Both the position numbers and the translations under genes were made by a program. A stretch of 34,395 nt of DNA from Gemmatimonadota bacterium (GTDB lineage Bacteria > Gemmatimonadota > Gemmatimonadetes > Longimicrobiales > Gaopeijiaceae): assembly GCA_029879725.1 (NCBI GenBank), contig JAOUPR010000039.1, forward strand, positions 1-34,395, written 5' to 3'. Positions 14,109 through 22,415 of the stretch are shown in pieces (the first letter of the stretch is position 1; every line of letters starts with the position of its first letter). The notes below the pieces were generated by a model, which saw only the letters and a list, made by a program, of their open reading frames with translations, made no database searches and was not told the DNA's origin.

Positions 14109-15139
14109 GTCAGCACGTTCATGCCAAGCCTGCCCGTGACAAGGTCCAACACTGGAACGAGATCCTCAAACCGTACTGGGGCGCGGACAGGCGCAAGAGC
14201 GTCACCCAGTTGACGTTCACCGCCACCGCGTTCCTGGCGTCGTGGGCGGCGGCGTACCTCCTGCTGGGGGTGAGCTACTGGCTGACGTTGGCGTGTTCGG
14301 TGGTCACCGCGGGATTCATGATGCGCCTCTTCATGATCCAGCACGACTGCGGCCACGGGTCGTTCTTCGATTCCCGCCGCGCGCGCGATTGGGTGGGGAG
14401 GGTGATCGGGGTGGTGCTCCTGACCCCCTACGACTACTGGCGGAAGACCCACGCCTACCACCACGCCCATGCTGGAGACCTGGACTTCCGGGGGTTCGGC
14501 GACGTGGACACGCTCACCGTGGCGGAGTACCTGGCGCTCCCGTGGTACAGACGGGCGTACTATCGCGTCTACCGCAATCCGGTGGTCCTCTTCACCCTCG
14601 GGCCCATCTATCAGTTTCTCATCAAGCACCGGTATCCCTTCGACATCCCGCGGAGTTGGAAGGGCGCCTGGAGGAGCGTGTGGTGGACCAACGCGGCCAT
14701 CGCCGGCGTCCTGGTGCTGGCGTGGGCGACCATCGGCCTCCGTGCCTTCTTCCTGGTCCAGGTGCCGGTGACGCTGGTGGCGTCCGCGCTGGGGATCGGG
14801 CTCTTCTACGTCCAGCATCAGTTCGAAGAGACCTACTGGCATTGGCACGAGGAGTGGGACTACTACGACGCCTCCCTCCACGGGAGCTCGTATCTGGCGC
14901 TGCCCAGGCCCCTCATGTGGCTCACGGCGTGGATCGGTGTGCACCACGTCCACCACATGAGCGCCAGGATCCCCAACTACCGGCTCCAGCAGGTGCACGA
15001 CGAGAATCCCGAGTTCCACCAGGTCACCACGGTCACGCTCCGCGACGCGGTGAGGCTCTTCCGGCTCTCGCTGTGGGACGACGAGCGCCGCCGCCTCATC
15101 GGATTCCGTGAGCTGAAGGAGCTGCGCAGGGCGGCCTGA
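14105..15139 (+). CDS. Membrane fatty acid desaturase
   Basis: 344 residues, starting in a 4-base ATGA overlap with the acylase gene. The three histidine boxes of the di-iron desaturase family are complete: HDCGHGS (His80, His84), HAYHHAH (His116-His122) and GVHHVHH (His280-His284). Hydrophobic pairs flank the boxes (residues ~40-75, 100-110 and 235-265), giving the usual membrane-hugging topology. The box pattern and length fit omega-6/delta-12-type acyl-lipid desaturases, which use O2 and electrons from a ferredoxin or cytochrome b5-like donor. Regiospecificity cannot be read from sequence. A terminator hairpin overlaps its stop codon. Confidence 0.88.
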   Translation: MSQHVHAKPARDKVQHWNEILKPYWGADRRKSVTQLTFTATAFLASWAAAYLLLGVSYWLTLACSVVTAGFMMRLFMIQHDCGHGSFFDSRRARDWVGRVIGVVLLTPYDYWRKTHAYHHAHAGDLDFRGFGDVDTLTVAEYLALPWYRRAYYRVYRNPVVLFTLGPIYQFLIKHRYPFDIPRSWKGAWRSVWWTNAAIAGVLVLAWATIGLRAFFLVQVPVTLVASALGIGLFYVQHQFEETYWHWHEEWDYYDASLHGSSYLALPRPLMWLTAWIGVHHVHHMSARIPNYRLQQVHDENPEFHQVTTVTLRDAVRLFRLSLWDDERRRLIGFRELKELRRAA

Positions 15140-15147
15140 GCCGCCCT
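15128..15147 (+). terminator. Intrinsic terminator with the stop codon in its loop
   Basis: AGGGCGGC (15128-15135) and GCCGCCCT (15140-15147) form a perfect 8-bp stem with the 4-base loop CTGA, which contains the TGA stop of the desaturase gene (15137-15139). A pyrimidine-rich CTTCTTG follows. A second, weaker stem (CTTGCC 15151-15156 / GGCAAG 15174-15179) lies just after. Read-through into the S9 peptidase gene at 15188 may be partial. Confidence 0.55.
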
Positions 15148-15187
15148 CTTCTTGCCGCACCGTGGGTCCGACGGGCAAGTTCCCGTC

Positions 15188-17278
15188 ATGAGAAACTCCA
15201 TCCTCGCAGTCCTGGCCCTGTCGGCGGCATCCGCTCCCGTCCTCGCGCAGGAGCGTCGCTCCCTCACCTACGACGACTACTTCCGCATCCACTCGGTGGG
15301 TGAGGTCGCGTTGTCTCCCGACGGCACCCGGGTCGTCTTCGAGCGTTCCCAGGTATCGGAAGAGGAGAACCGGACCCACACGGAGCTCTGGATCGTCCCG
15401 GCCGACGGGAGCGCGGCGGCCGTCCGCCTCACCACCCCCGACGCCGAGGCTACGGATCCCCGCTGGATCCGGGGGGGCGCCGCGCTGGCATTCGCGTCGA
15501 ACCGGTCCGTGGCCGGGGCGGAAGCGGCCACCCGTCTGTGGGTTCTTCCCATGGACGCACCCGGGGAGGCGTCCGTCCTGGAGGGGGTGGGCGCCTCGGC
15601 GGTCTTCGACCCGACGGGTCGCCGCGTGGCGTTCACGCGGGCGGTACCGCCGTTGGAGCCGCGCCCGGACCCGGGGAAGCCCGCCACGCCGGAAGAGGAG
15701 AAGATCGAGTCGCGGTTCGACGGCCGTGTATACGATTGGATGGGCTATCGGTTCGACCGCCGGGGATACCTCCCGGACCCCCGCGACCCGTGGGCCACGC
15801 CGGCCCGGCAGATCTTCGTGGCGGCGGTTGACGGGTCGGGGGCCCGCCGGATCACCGATCTCCCGGTGGACGCGGGGGCGCTGGCCTGGCGCACGGACGG
15901 CGAGGCGTTGGCCTTCGTGGCGGACCTCTCCGCCCGCGACGAACACTCGTACGAGCGTGCGGACCTGTGGACCGTCGACCTGGCGGGCGGGGTGACCCGG
16001 CTCACCGACGACGAATTCGACTACTCCAGTCCCGCATGGTCGCCCGACGGGTCGCAGGTGGTGGCGAGGGGGAACGCGAGCCTGGACGTGGTGATCCGGG
16101 AGCGGTGGGACCACGGGGCGCCGTCGGACCTCTACGTGTTCACCGCCGACGGGCGGGACCGCCGGAACCTCACCGCCGAGTGGGACCTGATTCCCGGTGC
16201 GCCCACGTGGAGCGCGGACGGGCGCTGGATCTACTTCACCGGAGGCGTGGGCGGGAGCACGCATCTCTTCCGGGTGTCGCCGGCGGGGGGCGAGGTGGAG
16301 GGGGTGACCACGGGGGACCGCCGCGTGGGGTCGGTGTCGTTCTCGGCCGATCATGCGGTGGTGGCGTACGGGGCACAGACGCCCACGGAACCCGGGGACG
16401 TGTTCGCCTCTCCGGTGGCCGACGCGCCCGGGTCCGAGCGCCGGCTCACCGACCTCAACGGGGCGCTGCGGGCGGAGGTCCGCCTGGAGACTCCGGCGCG
16501 GCACGTGTTCACGAGCGCCGACGGGACGCCCGTGGAGGGGTGGGTCCTCCCTCCCGCGGTGGACCGGTCGCGTTCGGGAGCGAGTCCCATGGTCCTCACC
16601 ATCCACGGCGGCCCCCATGGATCGTACGGGAGCGAGTTCGCCTTCGACCGCCACCTCCTGTCGGCCGCCGGCTATTTCGTCCTCTTCACCAATCCCAGGG
16701 CGTCCACGGGATACGGTGAAGCCTTCCGATGGGGGACGTGGGGGAGTTGGGGCGACGAAGACTACGACGACGTCATGGCCGGGGTGGACTACGCTCTCGA
16801 GCACTACCCCGTGGACCCGGGCCGCCTCGGGGTCACCGGGTACTCGTACGGCGGATACCTCACCAACTGGATCATCACGCAGACCGGACGCTTCGGCGCG
16901 GCGGTGGCGGGAGCGTCCATCTCCAACTGGGTGAGCGACTACGGGACGGCCGACATTCCGCGCACGAAGGAGAGCGAATTCTTCGGGACGCCCTGGGAGG
17001 AAGAGGGTCTGGCCAACCTCCTGGCGGCGTCTCCCGTGGTGCACGCCGCCGGGGTGACCACGCCCACGCTGTTCGTGCATGGCGAGTCGGACCACCGCGT
17101 CCCCATCGCCGAGGCGGAGCAGATGTACACGGCGTTGGTGAAGCAGAACGTTCCGGCGCGATTCATCCGGTACCCGGACTCGTACCACGGAGGGTGGACG
17201 CCGTGGCGCTATCTCCACCGGCTCATGTCCACGCGGAACTGGTTCGACGAGTGGATCGGGGAGAAGCCCGTATCGTGA
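15188..17278 (+). CDS. Secreted S9-family prolyl oligopeptidase
   Basis: 696 residues. The ATG at 15188 starts a signal peptide (MRNSILAVLALSAASAPVLA, then Q). Residues ~25-420 form a PD40/TolB-like propeller with repeats such as EVALSPDGTRVVFERS, YSSPAWSPDGSQVV and GAPTWSADGRWIYFTGG. The alpha/beta-hydrolase domain follows, with oxyanion region LTIHGGPHGSYG, nucleophile Ser553 in GYSYGGYL, Asp635 in HGESDHRVP and His667 in SYHGGW: a complete triad in the right order. It resembles dipeptidyl/acylaminoacyl-peptidases of the S9 family and should cleave short peptides in the periplasm. Its stop overlaps the next GTG start (GTGA). Confidence 0.9.
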   Translation: MRNSILAVLALSAASAPVLAQERRSLTYDDYFRIHSVGEVALSPDGTRVVFERSQVSEEENRTHTELWIVPADGSAAAVRLTTPDAEATDPRWIRGGAALAFASNRSVAGAEAATRLWVLPMDAPGEASVLEGVGASAVFDPTGRRVAFTRAVPPLEPRPDPGKPATPEEEKIESRFDGRVYDWMGYRFDRRGYLPDPRDPWATPARQIFVAAVDGSGARRITDLPVDAGALAWRTDGEALAFVADLSARDEHSYERADLWTVDLAGGVTRLTDDEFDYSSPAWSPDGSQVVARGNASLDVVIRERWDHGAPSDLYVFTADGRDRRNLTAEWDLIPGAPTWSADGRWIYFTGGVGGSTHLFRVSPAGGEVEGVTTGDRRVGSVSFSADHAVVAYGAQTPTEPGDVFASPVADAPGSERRLTDLNGALRAEVRLETPARHVFTSADGTPVEGWVLPPAVDRSRSGASPMVLTIHGGPHGSYGSEFAFDRHLLSAAGYFVLFTNPRASTGYGEAFRWGTWGSWGDEDYDDVMAGVDYALEHYPVDPGRLGVTGYSYGGYLTNWIITQTGRFGAAVAGASISNWVSDYGTADIPRTKESEFFGTPWEEEGLANLLAASPVVHAAGVTTPTLFVHGESDHRVPIAEAEQMYTALVKQNVPARFIRYPDSYHGGWTPWRYLHRLMSTRNWFDEWIGEKPVS

Positions 17279-18966
17279 GGGACCACGGGTCGCTGAACAC
17301 GACGCTGTCCGTTCTGGCGCTCCTCGTGGCGGTCGTGGCCGGACACCTCACGTTGGCTCCCCGGGTGGCGGACCTGGACGGGTTCTATCACATGGCGCAC
17401 GCCGCCCGGTATGCCGAGACCACGCCGTGGGACACCGGATTGCCGTGGGCGAGCCAGTCCGCCATCGCCGAGGAGGGCGCCGACATCTGGTGGGGCTTCC
17501 ACGTGGCGCTCGTCCCGCTGGCGAGATGGGCCGTGGCGGACGATGGCGCGGCGGATGGCGGAGAGGAGCGCGCGGGGCCGGACCGGATCACCTGGGCCAT
17601 GATGTGGGGTGCGTTCATCCTGACCCTGGTGCTGGCGTCGTCGTCGTACGTGTTCCTCCGCCTCGCGGGCGTGGCCGGGGCCGGGTGGTGGGCGGCTCTG
17701 GTGTTGATTGCGGTGCCCAACGTGTTCTACCGCTATCTCATGTTGCGGCCCCACGTGCTCTCGCTGGCGGCGGCCATGCTTCTCCTCTCCGCCCTGTCAC
17801 GGGCCCGTTGGGGGCTCGCGTTCCTGGCCGCGGCGCTCATCGCGTGGCTCCATCTGAGCCTCTTCTGGCTTCCGTTGGTGGTTCTGGGGAGTTGGATGGC
17901 GGCCGTGGCGGTGGAGCGGTGGAGCGTGCGGGACCCGAGGCCGTGGGGAGCGCTGCCGTGGGCGGCGGCGCTCGCGGTGGGTGGTGGGGTGGTGGTGGGT
18001 TGGCTGGCCCGACCCCATCCGTGGGCAGCGGGGCGGCTCGTGTACATCCAGCTCTTCGAGCTCCTCGACGAGAAGGCGTCCGATCTTCCCATCACCTTCG
18101 CGCCCGAGCTGGTGCCGCTCACGCCGGCGCTCCTGGTCCTGATGGCCGGGTTCGTGCTCTTCTGGTGGACGGTGGGCGTGGTGTGGGTGGGGCGGGAGGT
18201 CGCGGCCATCCGCGGCGGACGGGTGGGCGGGGAGGGGGAACCCGCGTTCCGGTCGTCCTCTTCGGGCGGTCGCGCGACGCTCATCGCGCTCACGTTCCTC
18301 TCCGTCGGGTTCCTGGTGCTCACCATGGTGGTGGCGCGGCGTGCGCTGGTGGAGTGGGCTCTCTTCGCGACGCTCCTCCTCCCCCTCGCCGCCGGTATGC
18401 TGCTCCCTCCCGTGCAGCTACGAAGGTGGGGGGTGGCGTTCGGGGTCAGCCTGGTGGTGCTCCTTCCGTGGGCGGCGCGACGCCACGCGCTGAACGTGCG
18501 GTACGTGTCCTTCGGACCCGACTACCTCCGCGAGGCGGCTACCTGGCTGGCGGCGCACAGCGACACCGGCGACGTGGTGTTCCACACGCACTGGGACCAG
18601 TTCGGCCCCCTCCTCGCGCGCAACCGGATCAACCACTACATCGGGGGGATGGACCCCATCTTCCAGATGTCCCGGTCCCGCGAGCGGTATTGGGAGCACT
18701 TCTACCTCTCCCGGGACCTGACCACCGACTACACGTGTGACGCGTTCCCCTGCGCCTCGGGGGTCGCCCGCGACACCCATGAGGTGATCCGTGACACCTT
18801 CAACGCGCGTTGGGTCCTCCTGGAGCACGCGCGCTCTCCCAAGCTCATCGCGTATCTGGATCAGACCCCTGGATTCCGCCGGGCCTTCGAGACGGAGAGG
18901 GAGGTGGTGTTCGAGGTGATGGGCGACGCGGACGCCCCCGACGCGATCATCCACGGCGGGGGTTGA
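17275..18966 (+). CDS. Polytopic membrane protein, GT-C glycosyltransferase-like
   Basis: 563 residues, starting at a GTG in a 4-base overlap with the S9 peptidase stop. An N-terminal helix (SVLALLVAVVAGHLTL) is followed by a lumen-type loop with RVADLDGFYHMAHAARYAET and DIWWGFH, reminiscent of the catalytic Asp loop of STT3/ArnT-like GT-C enzymes (DxDxYYH). About ten hydrophobic segments follow up to residue ~410, then a soluble C-terminal domain with VSFGPDYLREAATWLAAHSDTGDVVF, HWDQFGPLLARNRINHYIGG and Cys residues in YTCDAFPCASG. I infer a polyprenyl-sugar transferase-like fold acting on the outer face of the inner membrane. The substrate is unknown and the assignment is moderate. Confidence 0.6.
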   Translation: MRDHGSLNTTLSVLALLVAVVAGHLTLAPRVADLDGFYHMAHAARYAETTPWDTGLPWASQSAIAEEGADIWWGFHVALVPLARWAVADDGAADGGEERAGPDRITWAMMWGAFILTLVLASSSYVFLRLAGVAGAGWWAALVLIAVPNVFYRYLMLRPHVLSLAAAMLLLSALSRARWGLAFLAAALIAWLHLSLFWLPLVVLGSWMAAVAVERWSVRDPRPWGALPWAAALAVGGGVVVGWLARPHPWAAGRLVYIQLFELLDEKASDLPITFAPELVPLTPALLVLMAGFVLFWWTVGVVWVGREVAAIRGGRVGGEGEPAFRSSSSGGRATLIALTFLSVGFLVLTMVVARRALVEWALFATLLLPLAAGMLLPPVQLRRWGVAFGVSLVVLLPWAARRHALNVRYVSFGPDYLREAATWLAAHSDTGDVVFHTHWDQFGPLLARNRINHYIGGMDPIFQMSRSRERYWEHFYLSRDLTTDYTCDAFPCASGVARDTHEVIRDTFNARWVLLEHARSPKLIAYLDQTPGFRRAFETEREVVFEVMGDADAPDAIIHGGG

Positions 18967-18967
18967 G

Positions 18968-19687
18968 GTGGCTCCGCGAGTCTCCCTCTTCGTGACGTGC
19001 CTGGGCGACCGGTTCTTCGCCGATGCCGGGGCGGACGCGGTCCGTCTGCTGCGCCATCTGGGCGTGACGGTGGACTTTCCGTCCGGCCAGACGTGTTGCG
19101 GGCAGCCCGCCTTCAATGCGGGATATCGCGACGAGGCGGCGCGGATGGCGCGTCACACCGCCGACGTGTTCAGCGACTCCGAGTACGTGGTCCTTCCGTC
19201 GGGAAGCTGCGCCGGGATGATGCGGAGCCACTACGCCGAACTCCTGGGCGATGGGGGCGCGGAGCGGACAGCGGCACTCTCGGCGAAGACGTTCGAGCTG
19301 TCGGAGTTCATCGTGCGCGTGCTGGGCGTGGAGGAGTTGGGGGCGGGGCTGGCCGGCCGCCGGATCGCGTATCATCACGCGTGCCACGCGCTGCGGGAGG
19401 TGGGGATCCGCGAGGAGCCGCTCACCCTCCTGCGACACGCCGGGGCGGAAGTGTTCCCCTGGGAGGCGGACGAGGAGTGCTGCGGATTCGGCGGCCTCTT
19501 TTCCGTGAAGCTTCCCCACGTCTCGGCCGCCATGGCCGATCGCAAGCTCGCCACCCTTCCCGAGGTGGACGTGGTCACCTCCACGGACGGGGGGTGCCTC
19601 CTGCAACTGTCGGGGCGGGCCAGCCAGGGAGGGACGGCGGTTCCGTTCCGGCATCTGGCCACCCTCCTGTGGGAGGCGGTGTCGTGA
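18968..19687 (+). CDS. lutA: L-lactate utilization protein LutA
   Basis: 239 residues, GTG start one base after the preceding stop. It has two cysteine-rich (CCG) domains: TCCGQPAFNAGYRDEA near residue 38 and EECCGFGGLFSVK near residue 174, each with its upstream Cys (VTCLGD; HHACHALRE). These bind Fe-S clusters in LutA/YkgE and in heterodisulfide-reductase-type subunits. The length matches LutA of Bacillus subtilis and related proteins. LutA acts with LutB and LutC, encoded immediately downstream in overlapping frames, to oxidise L-lactate to pyruvate in the cytoplasm, feeding electrons to the respiratory chain. Confidence 0.9.
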   Translation: MAPRVSLFVTCLGDRFFADAGADAVRLLRHLGVTVDFPSGQTCCGQPAFNAGYRDEAARMARHTADVFSDSEYVVLPSGSCAGMMRSHYAELLGDGGAERTAALSAKTFELSEFIVRVLGVEELGAGLAGRRIAYHHACHALREVGIREEPLTLLRHAGAEVFPWEADEECCGFGGLFSVKLPHVSAAMADRKLATLPEVDVVTSTDGGCLLQLSGRASQGGTAVPFRHLATLLWEAVS

Positions 19688-21078
19688 GCCGCTCGCGGCC
19701 CTCCGGGTACTCCGCGGAGTCATCCCGCATCCTCCGGGACGATCCGGGGATGAGAGCGGCGGTCACCGCGGCCACCCGGACCTTCGACGACCATCGCCGG
19801 GATGCGTGGACCCGGATCGACGCCGACGCCTGGCGGAGCTGGGCGGAGGGGGTGAAGTCCCACCTGCTCACGCACCTGGACACGTATCTGGAGCAGGCGG
19901 AGGAGCGCCTGGTGGCCAACGGCGCGCACGTCCACTGGGCCGAGACCACGGACGAGGCCCTGGCCGCTCTCGGGGCGGTGGTGGACCGGCACGGGGTCGC
20001 TTCCGCGGTGAAGGGGAAGAGCATGCTCAGCGAGGAGCTGGGCGTGAACGACTTCCTGGAGGCACGTGGCGTCCACGTGCGGGAGACCGATCTGGGCGAG
20101 TACATCATCCAACTCCTGGGTGAGCCTCCCAGCCACATCGTGGGCCCCGCCATCCACCGCTCCGTCGAGGACTGCAGGGTCCTCTTCCACGAGAGGCTGG
20201 GCACGGCGATGGACGCGTCGCCGGACGCGCTGGCCGCGGCGGCCCGGGAAGCCCTCCGGGAGGAATTCGTGACGGCGGACCTGGGGATGTCGGGAGGGAA
20301 CTTCCTGGTGGCCGAGACGGGCACCCTGGCCCTCATCGAAAACGAGGGCAACATCCGCCTGAGCACGTCGGCGCCGCGGGTGCACGTGGCCTTCGTGGGG
20401 ATCGAGAAGCTCCTTCCCCGGCTGGACGATCTCTCCGCCTTCCTCCAGCTCACCACCCGCGCGGCCACCGGCCAGCCCATCGGGAACTTCGTCTCCCTCA
20501 TCCAGGGGCCGCGCAGGGCCGACGAGGTGGATGGCCCGGAGGAGGTGCACGTGGTCCTGGTGGACAACGGGCGCACCCGCCTCCTGGCCGACGACGAAGC
20601 GTGGGAGGCCCTGCGGTGCGTCCGGTGTGGCGCGTGCCTGAACATCTGCCCCGTCTACCGCCAGACCGGTGGGCACGCATACGGGTGGGCCTACTCCGGC
20701 CCCATCGGGTCCATCCTGGCTCCCGGGTTCCTGGGGCTGGAGGAGTCGCTTCCTCTGCCGTACGCTTCCACGTTGTGCGGTGCGTGCGCCGACGTGTGCC
20801 CGGTACGCATCCCCATCCCGGACCTTCTCCTGAAGTGGCGTCGTGACGCCGTGGACGAGAAGCTCACCCCCGCCGCCGAGCGGCTCGGGATGGCGGCCTA
20901 CGCCACCGCCGCCACCAGACCGGGGCTCTTCGCCGTGGGCGGGGCCGCCATGCGTGGCACGCCCCTCGCCCTGGGCGGGCGGGCCCTCCCCGTCCTGAAG
21001 GATTGGGTGGGGGAGCGGGGCCCGTTGGTCCCGAGCCCGAAGTCGTTCCGGCGGCTCTGGAAGGAGGGGATCGAGTGA
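19684..21078 (+). CDS. lutB: L-lactate utilization protein LutB
   Basis: 464 residues; GTG start overlaps the lutA stop (GTGA). The N-terminal ~300 residues form the LUD domain, with GKSMLSEELGVNDFLEARGV and TADLGMSGGNFLVAETGTLALIENEGN, both highly conserved in LutB. Two 4Fe-4S motifs follow: CVRCGACLNICPVYR (Cys312, 315, 318, 322) and CGACADVCPVRIP (Cys365, 368, 372). The C-terminal helical region matches LutB length. The protein carries electrons within the LutABC lactate dehydrogenase complex. Gene order A-B-C is canonical, and no LutR-type regulator or lactate permease is adjacent. Confidence 0.93.
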   Translation: MSRSRPSGYSAESSRILRDDPGMRAAVTAATRTFDDHRRDAWTRIDADAWRSWAEGVKSHLLTHLDTYLEQAEERLVANGAHVHWAETTDEALAALGAVVDRHGVASAVKGKSMLSEELGVNDFLEARGVHVRETDLGEYIIQLLGEPPSHIVGPAIHRSVEDCRVLFHERLGTAMDASPDALAAAAREALREEFVTADLGMSGGNFLVAETGTLALIENEGNIRLSTSAPRVHVAFVGIEKLLPRLDDLSAFLQLTTRAATGQPIGNFVSLIQGPRRADEVDGPEEVHVVLVDNGRTRLLADDEAWEALRCVRCGACLNICPVYRQTGGHAYGWAYSGPIGSILAPGFLGLEESLPLPYASTLCGACADVCPVRIPIPDLLLKWRRDAVDEKLTPAAERLGMAAYATAATRPGLFAVGGAAMRGTPLALGGRALPVLKDWVGERGPLVPSPKSFRRLWKEGIE

Positions 21079-21674
21079 ACGCCCGCGACGGGATCCTGGG
21101 AAGGGTGCGGGAGGCGGTAGCCCGGCGCGAGCGCCGGGAGCACCCGGGTTCCTTCCAGGGATGGCGTCCCGAGCCGTTGCCCGAGGACGCCCTGGTGGGA
21201 TTCACGCAGTTGTTCGAGGCGGCGGGGGGCGAAGTGCTCCGCTTCGAATCCGAGGCGGCGGGGCGTGAGTGGCTGCACGGGTTCGCCGCGGCGTTCGCCG
21301 GGGTCGCCGTGGGGGAGACGGTTCCCGCGGCACTCCGTCCCGACCGGCCGGCGCTGCCACCCGAGACGGCGCCTCTGGGCGTCTCCATGGCGCGGGGCGC
21401 GGTGGCGGAGACGGGGTCGCTGGTACTCGACGCCCGCGACGGGCGACGGACCCAGCTCCTGCCACCCACCCACGTGGTGTTCGTGCGCCGCGACGAGGTG
21501 GTGGCCACCCTCCAGGAGGCGTTGGCGATCCTCCGGGACGACCTTCCATCCGCGGTGGGCCTCCACTCCGGACCCAGCAAGTCCGCGGACATCGGGCAGA
21601 TCCTGGTGAAGGGCGTGCATGGTCCGGGGAGGGTGGTGGCGGCGGTGGTGGGTACGGTGGGGACCGGGCCGTGA
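21075..21674 (+). CDS. lutC: L-lactate utilization protein LutC
   Basis: 199 residues; GTG start overlaps the lutB stop. It is a stand-alone LUD (YkgG-type) domain: LGVSMARGAVAETGSLVLD, LLPPTHVVFVRRDEVV and GLHSGPSKSADIGQILVKGVHGPG are family signatures. The SGPSKSADI...GVHGPG segment is nearly invariant in LutC. It is the third subunit of the lactate-oxidising LutABC system. Its stop overlaps the start of the cyclophilin gene, so that gene is very probably in the same transcript. Confidence 0.9.
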   Translation: MNARDGILGRVREAVARRERREHPGSFQGWRPEPLPEDALVGFTQLFEAAGGEVLRFESEAAGREWLHGFAAAFAGVAVGETVPAALRPDRPALPPETAPLGVSMARGAVAETGSLVLDARDGRRTQLLPPTHVVFVRRDEVVATLQEALAILRDDLPSAVGLHSGPSKSADIGQILVKGVHGPGRVVAAVVGTVGTGP

Positions 21675-22399
21675 GTTCGGTTCCCGACCGACCGCGGGCG
21701 GGAGTGGCGCGCCGTGGAATCGTCACGGTGGTCGTGCTCGCGTCCTGGTTGGGCTGCTCCCGAGGCGCCCCTTCGGGGGGTGACGTCACGGACCAACTCA
21801 CCCACGAATCCCGGGCCATCCTCCTGGACCCCACCCACCCGGCCTGGTCCGAGCCGGCTCCCGACACGGCTGACGTGCGCTTCGAGACTTCGAAGGGGGG
21901 GTTCACCATCCGGGTCGTCCGTGCCTGGGCGCCCCTGGGCGCCGACCGCTTCGTGAACCTGGTACGGCACGGGTACTACGACGACGCTCGCTTCCACCGC
22001 ACGGTCCCGGACTTCATCGTCCAGTGGGGGCTCGCGGGTGACCCGGAGGTCACGGCGGCCTGGCGCGGGCGCACCCTCGCCGACGATCCGGTGGTGGGGG
22101 TGGGCAACACGCGGGGCCGCGTGGCCTTCGCCTTCACCGAGCCGGGGACCCGCGATACGCAGGTGTTCGTCAGCCTGGTGGATCTGTCCCGGCTCGACGG
22201 GCAGGGGTTCTCGCCGTTCGGCGAGGTCGTCCAGGGGATGGAGGTGGTGGACTCACTCCATTCCGGGTACGGCGAGACGTCGGGCGGTGGGATGCGCGCG
22301 GGTGCCCAGGACAGCGTGGCCCTGGGCGGCAACCGCTATCTCGACGCCCACTTCCCGCGGCTGGACCGCATCATCCGCGCCCGGATCGTGGCGCGCTGA
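21671..22399 (+). CDS. Cyclophilin-type peptidyl-prolyl isomerase lipoprotein
   Basis: 242 residues; GTG start in a GTGA overlap with lutC. A type II signal (ARRGIVTVVVLASWLGC) has lipobox SWLGC, so the enzyme is membrane-anchored and outside the cytoplasm. The catalytic cyclophilin core follows: VRFETSKGGFTIRVVRAWAP, DRFVNLVRHGYYDDARFHRT with the conserved catalytic Arg in FHR, PDFIVQWG and AFAFTEPGTRDTQVFVSL. GEVVQGMEVVDSL is the usual near-C-terminal motif. It catalyses cis-trans isomerisation of X-Pro bonds in exported proteins. Its joining to the lut genes is unusual; the link is probably just transcriptional. Confidence 0.88.
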   Translation: MSSVPDRPRAGVARRGIVTVVVLASWLGCSRGAPSGGDVTDQLTHESRAILLDPTHPAWSEPAPDTADVRFETSKGGFTIRVVRAWAPLGADRFVNLVRHGYYDDARFHRTVPDFIVQWGLAGDPEVTAAWRGRTLADDPVVGVGNTRGRVAFAFTEPGTRDTQVFVSLVDLSRLDGQGFSPFGEVVQGMEVVDSLHSGYGETSGGGMRAGAQDSVALGGNRYLDAHFPRLDRIIRARIVAR

Positions 22400-22415
22400 A
22401 CCGGCACCCCTCTCC

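Noticed and set aside
13997-17218. A 1,073-codon open frame on the minus strand
   Set aside because: It lies antisense to the acylase, desaturase and S9 peptidase genes, all with complete catalytic motifs. Its translation is His/Arg/Pro-rich with no domain, the usual artefact of strong GC bias at third codon positions.
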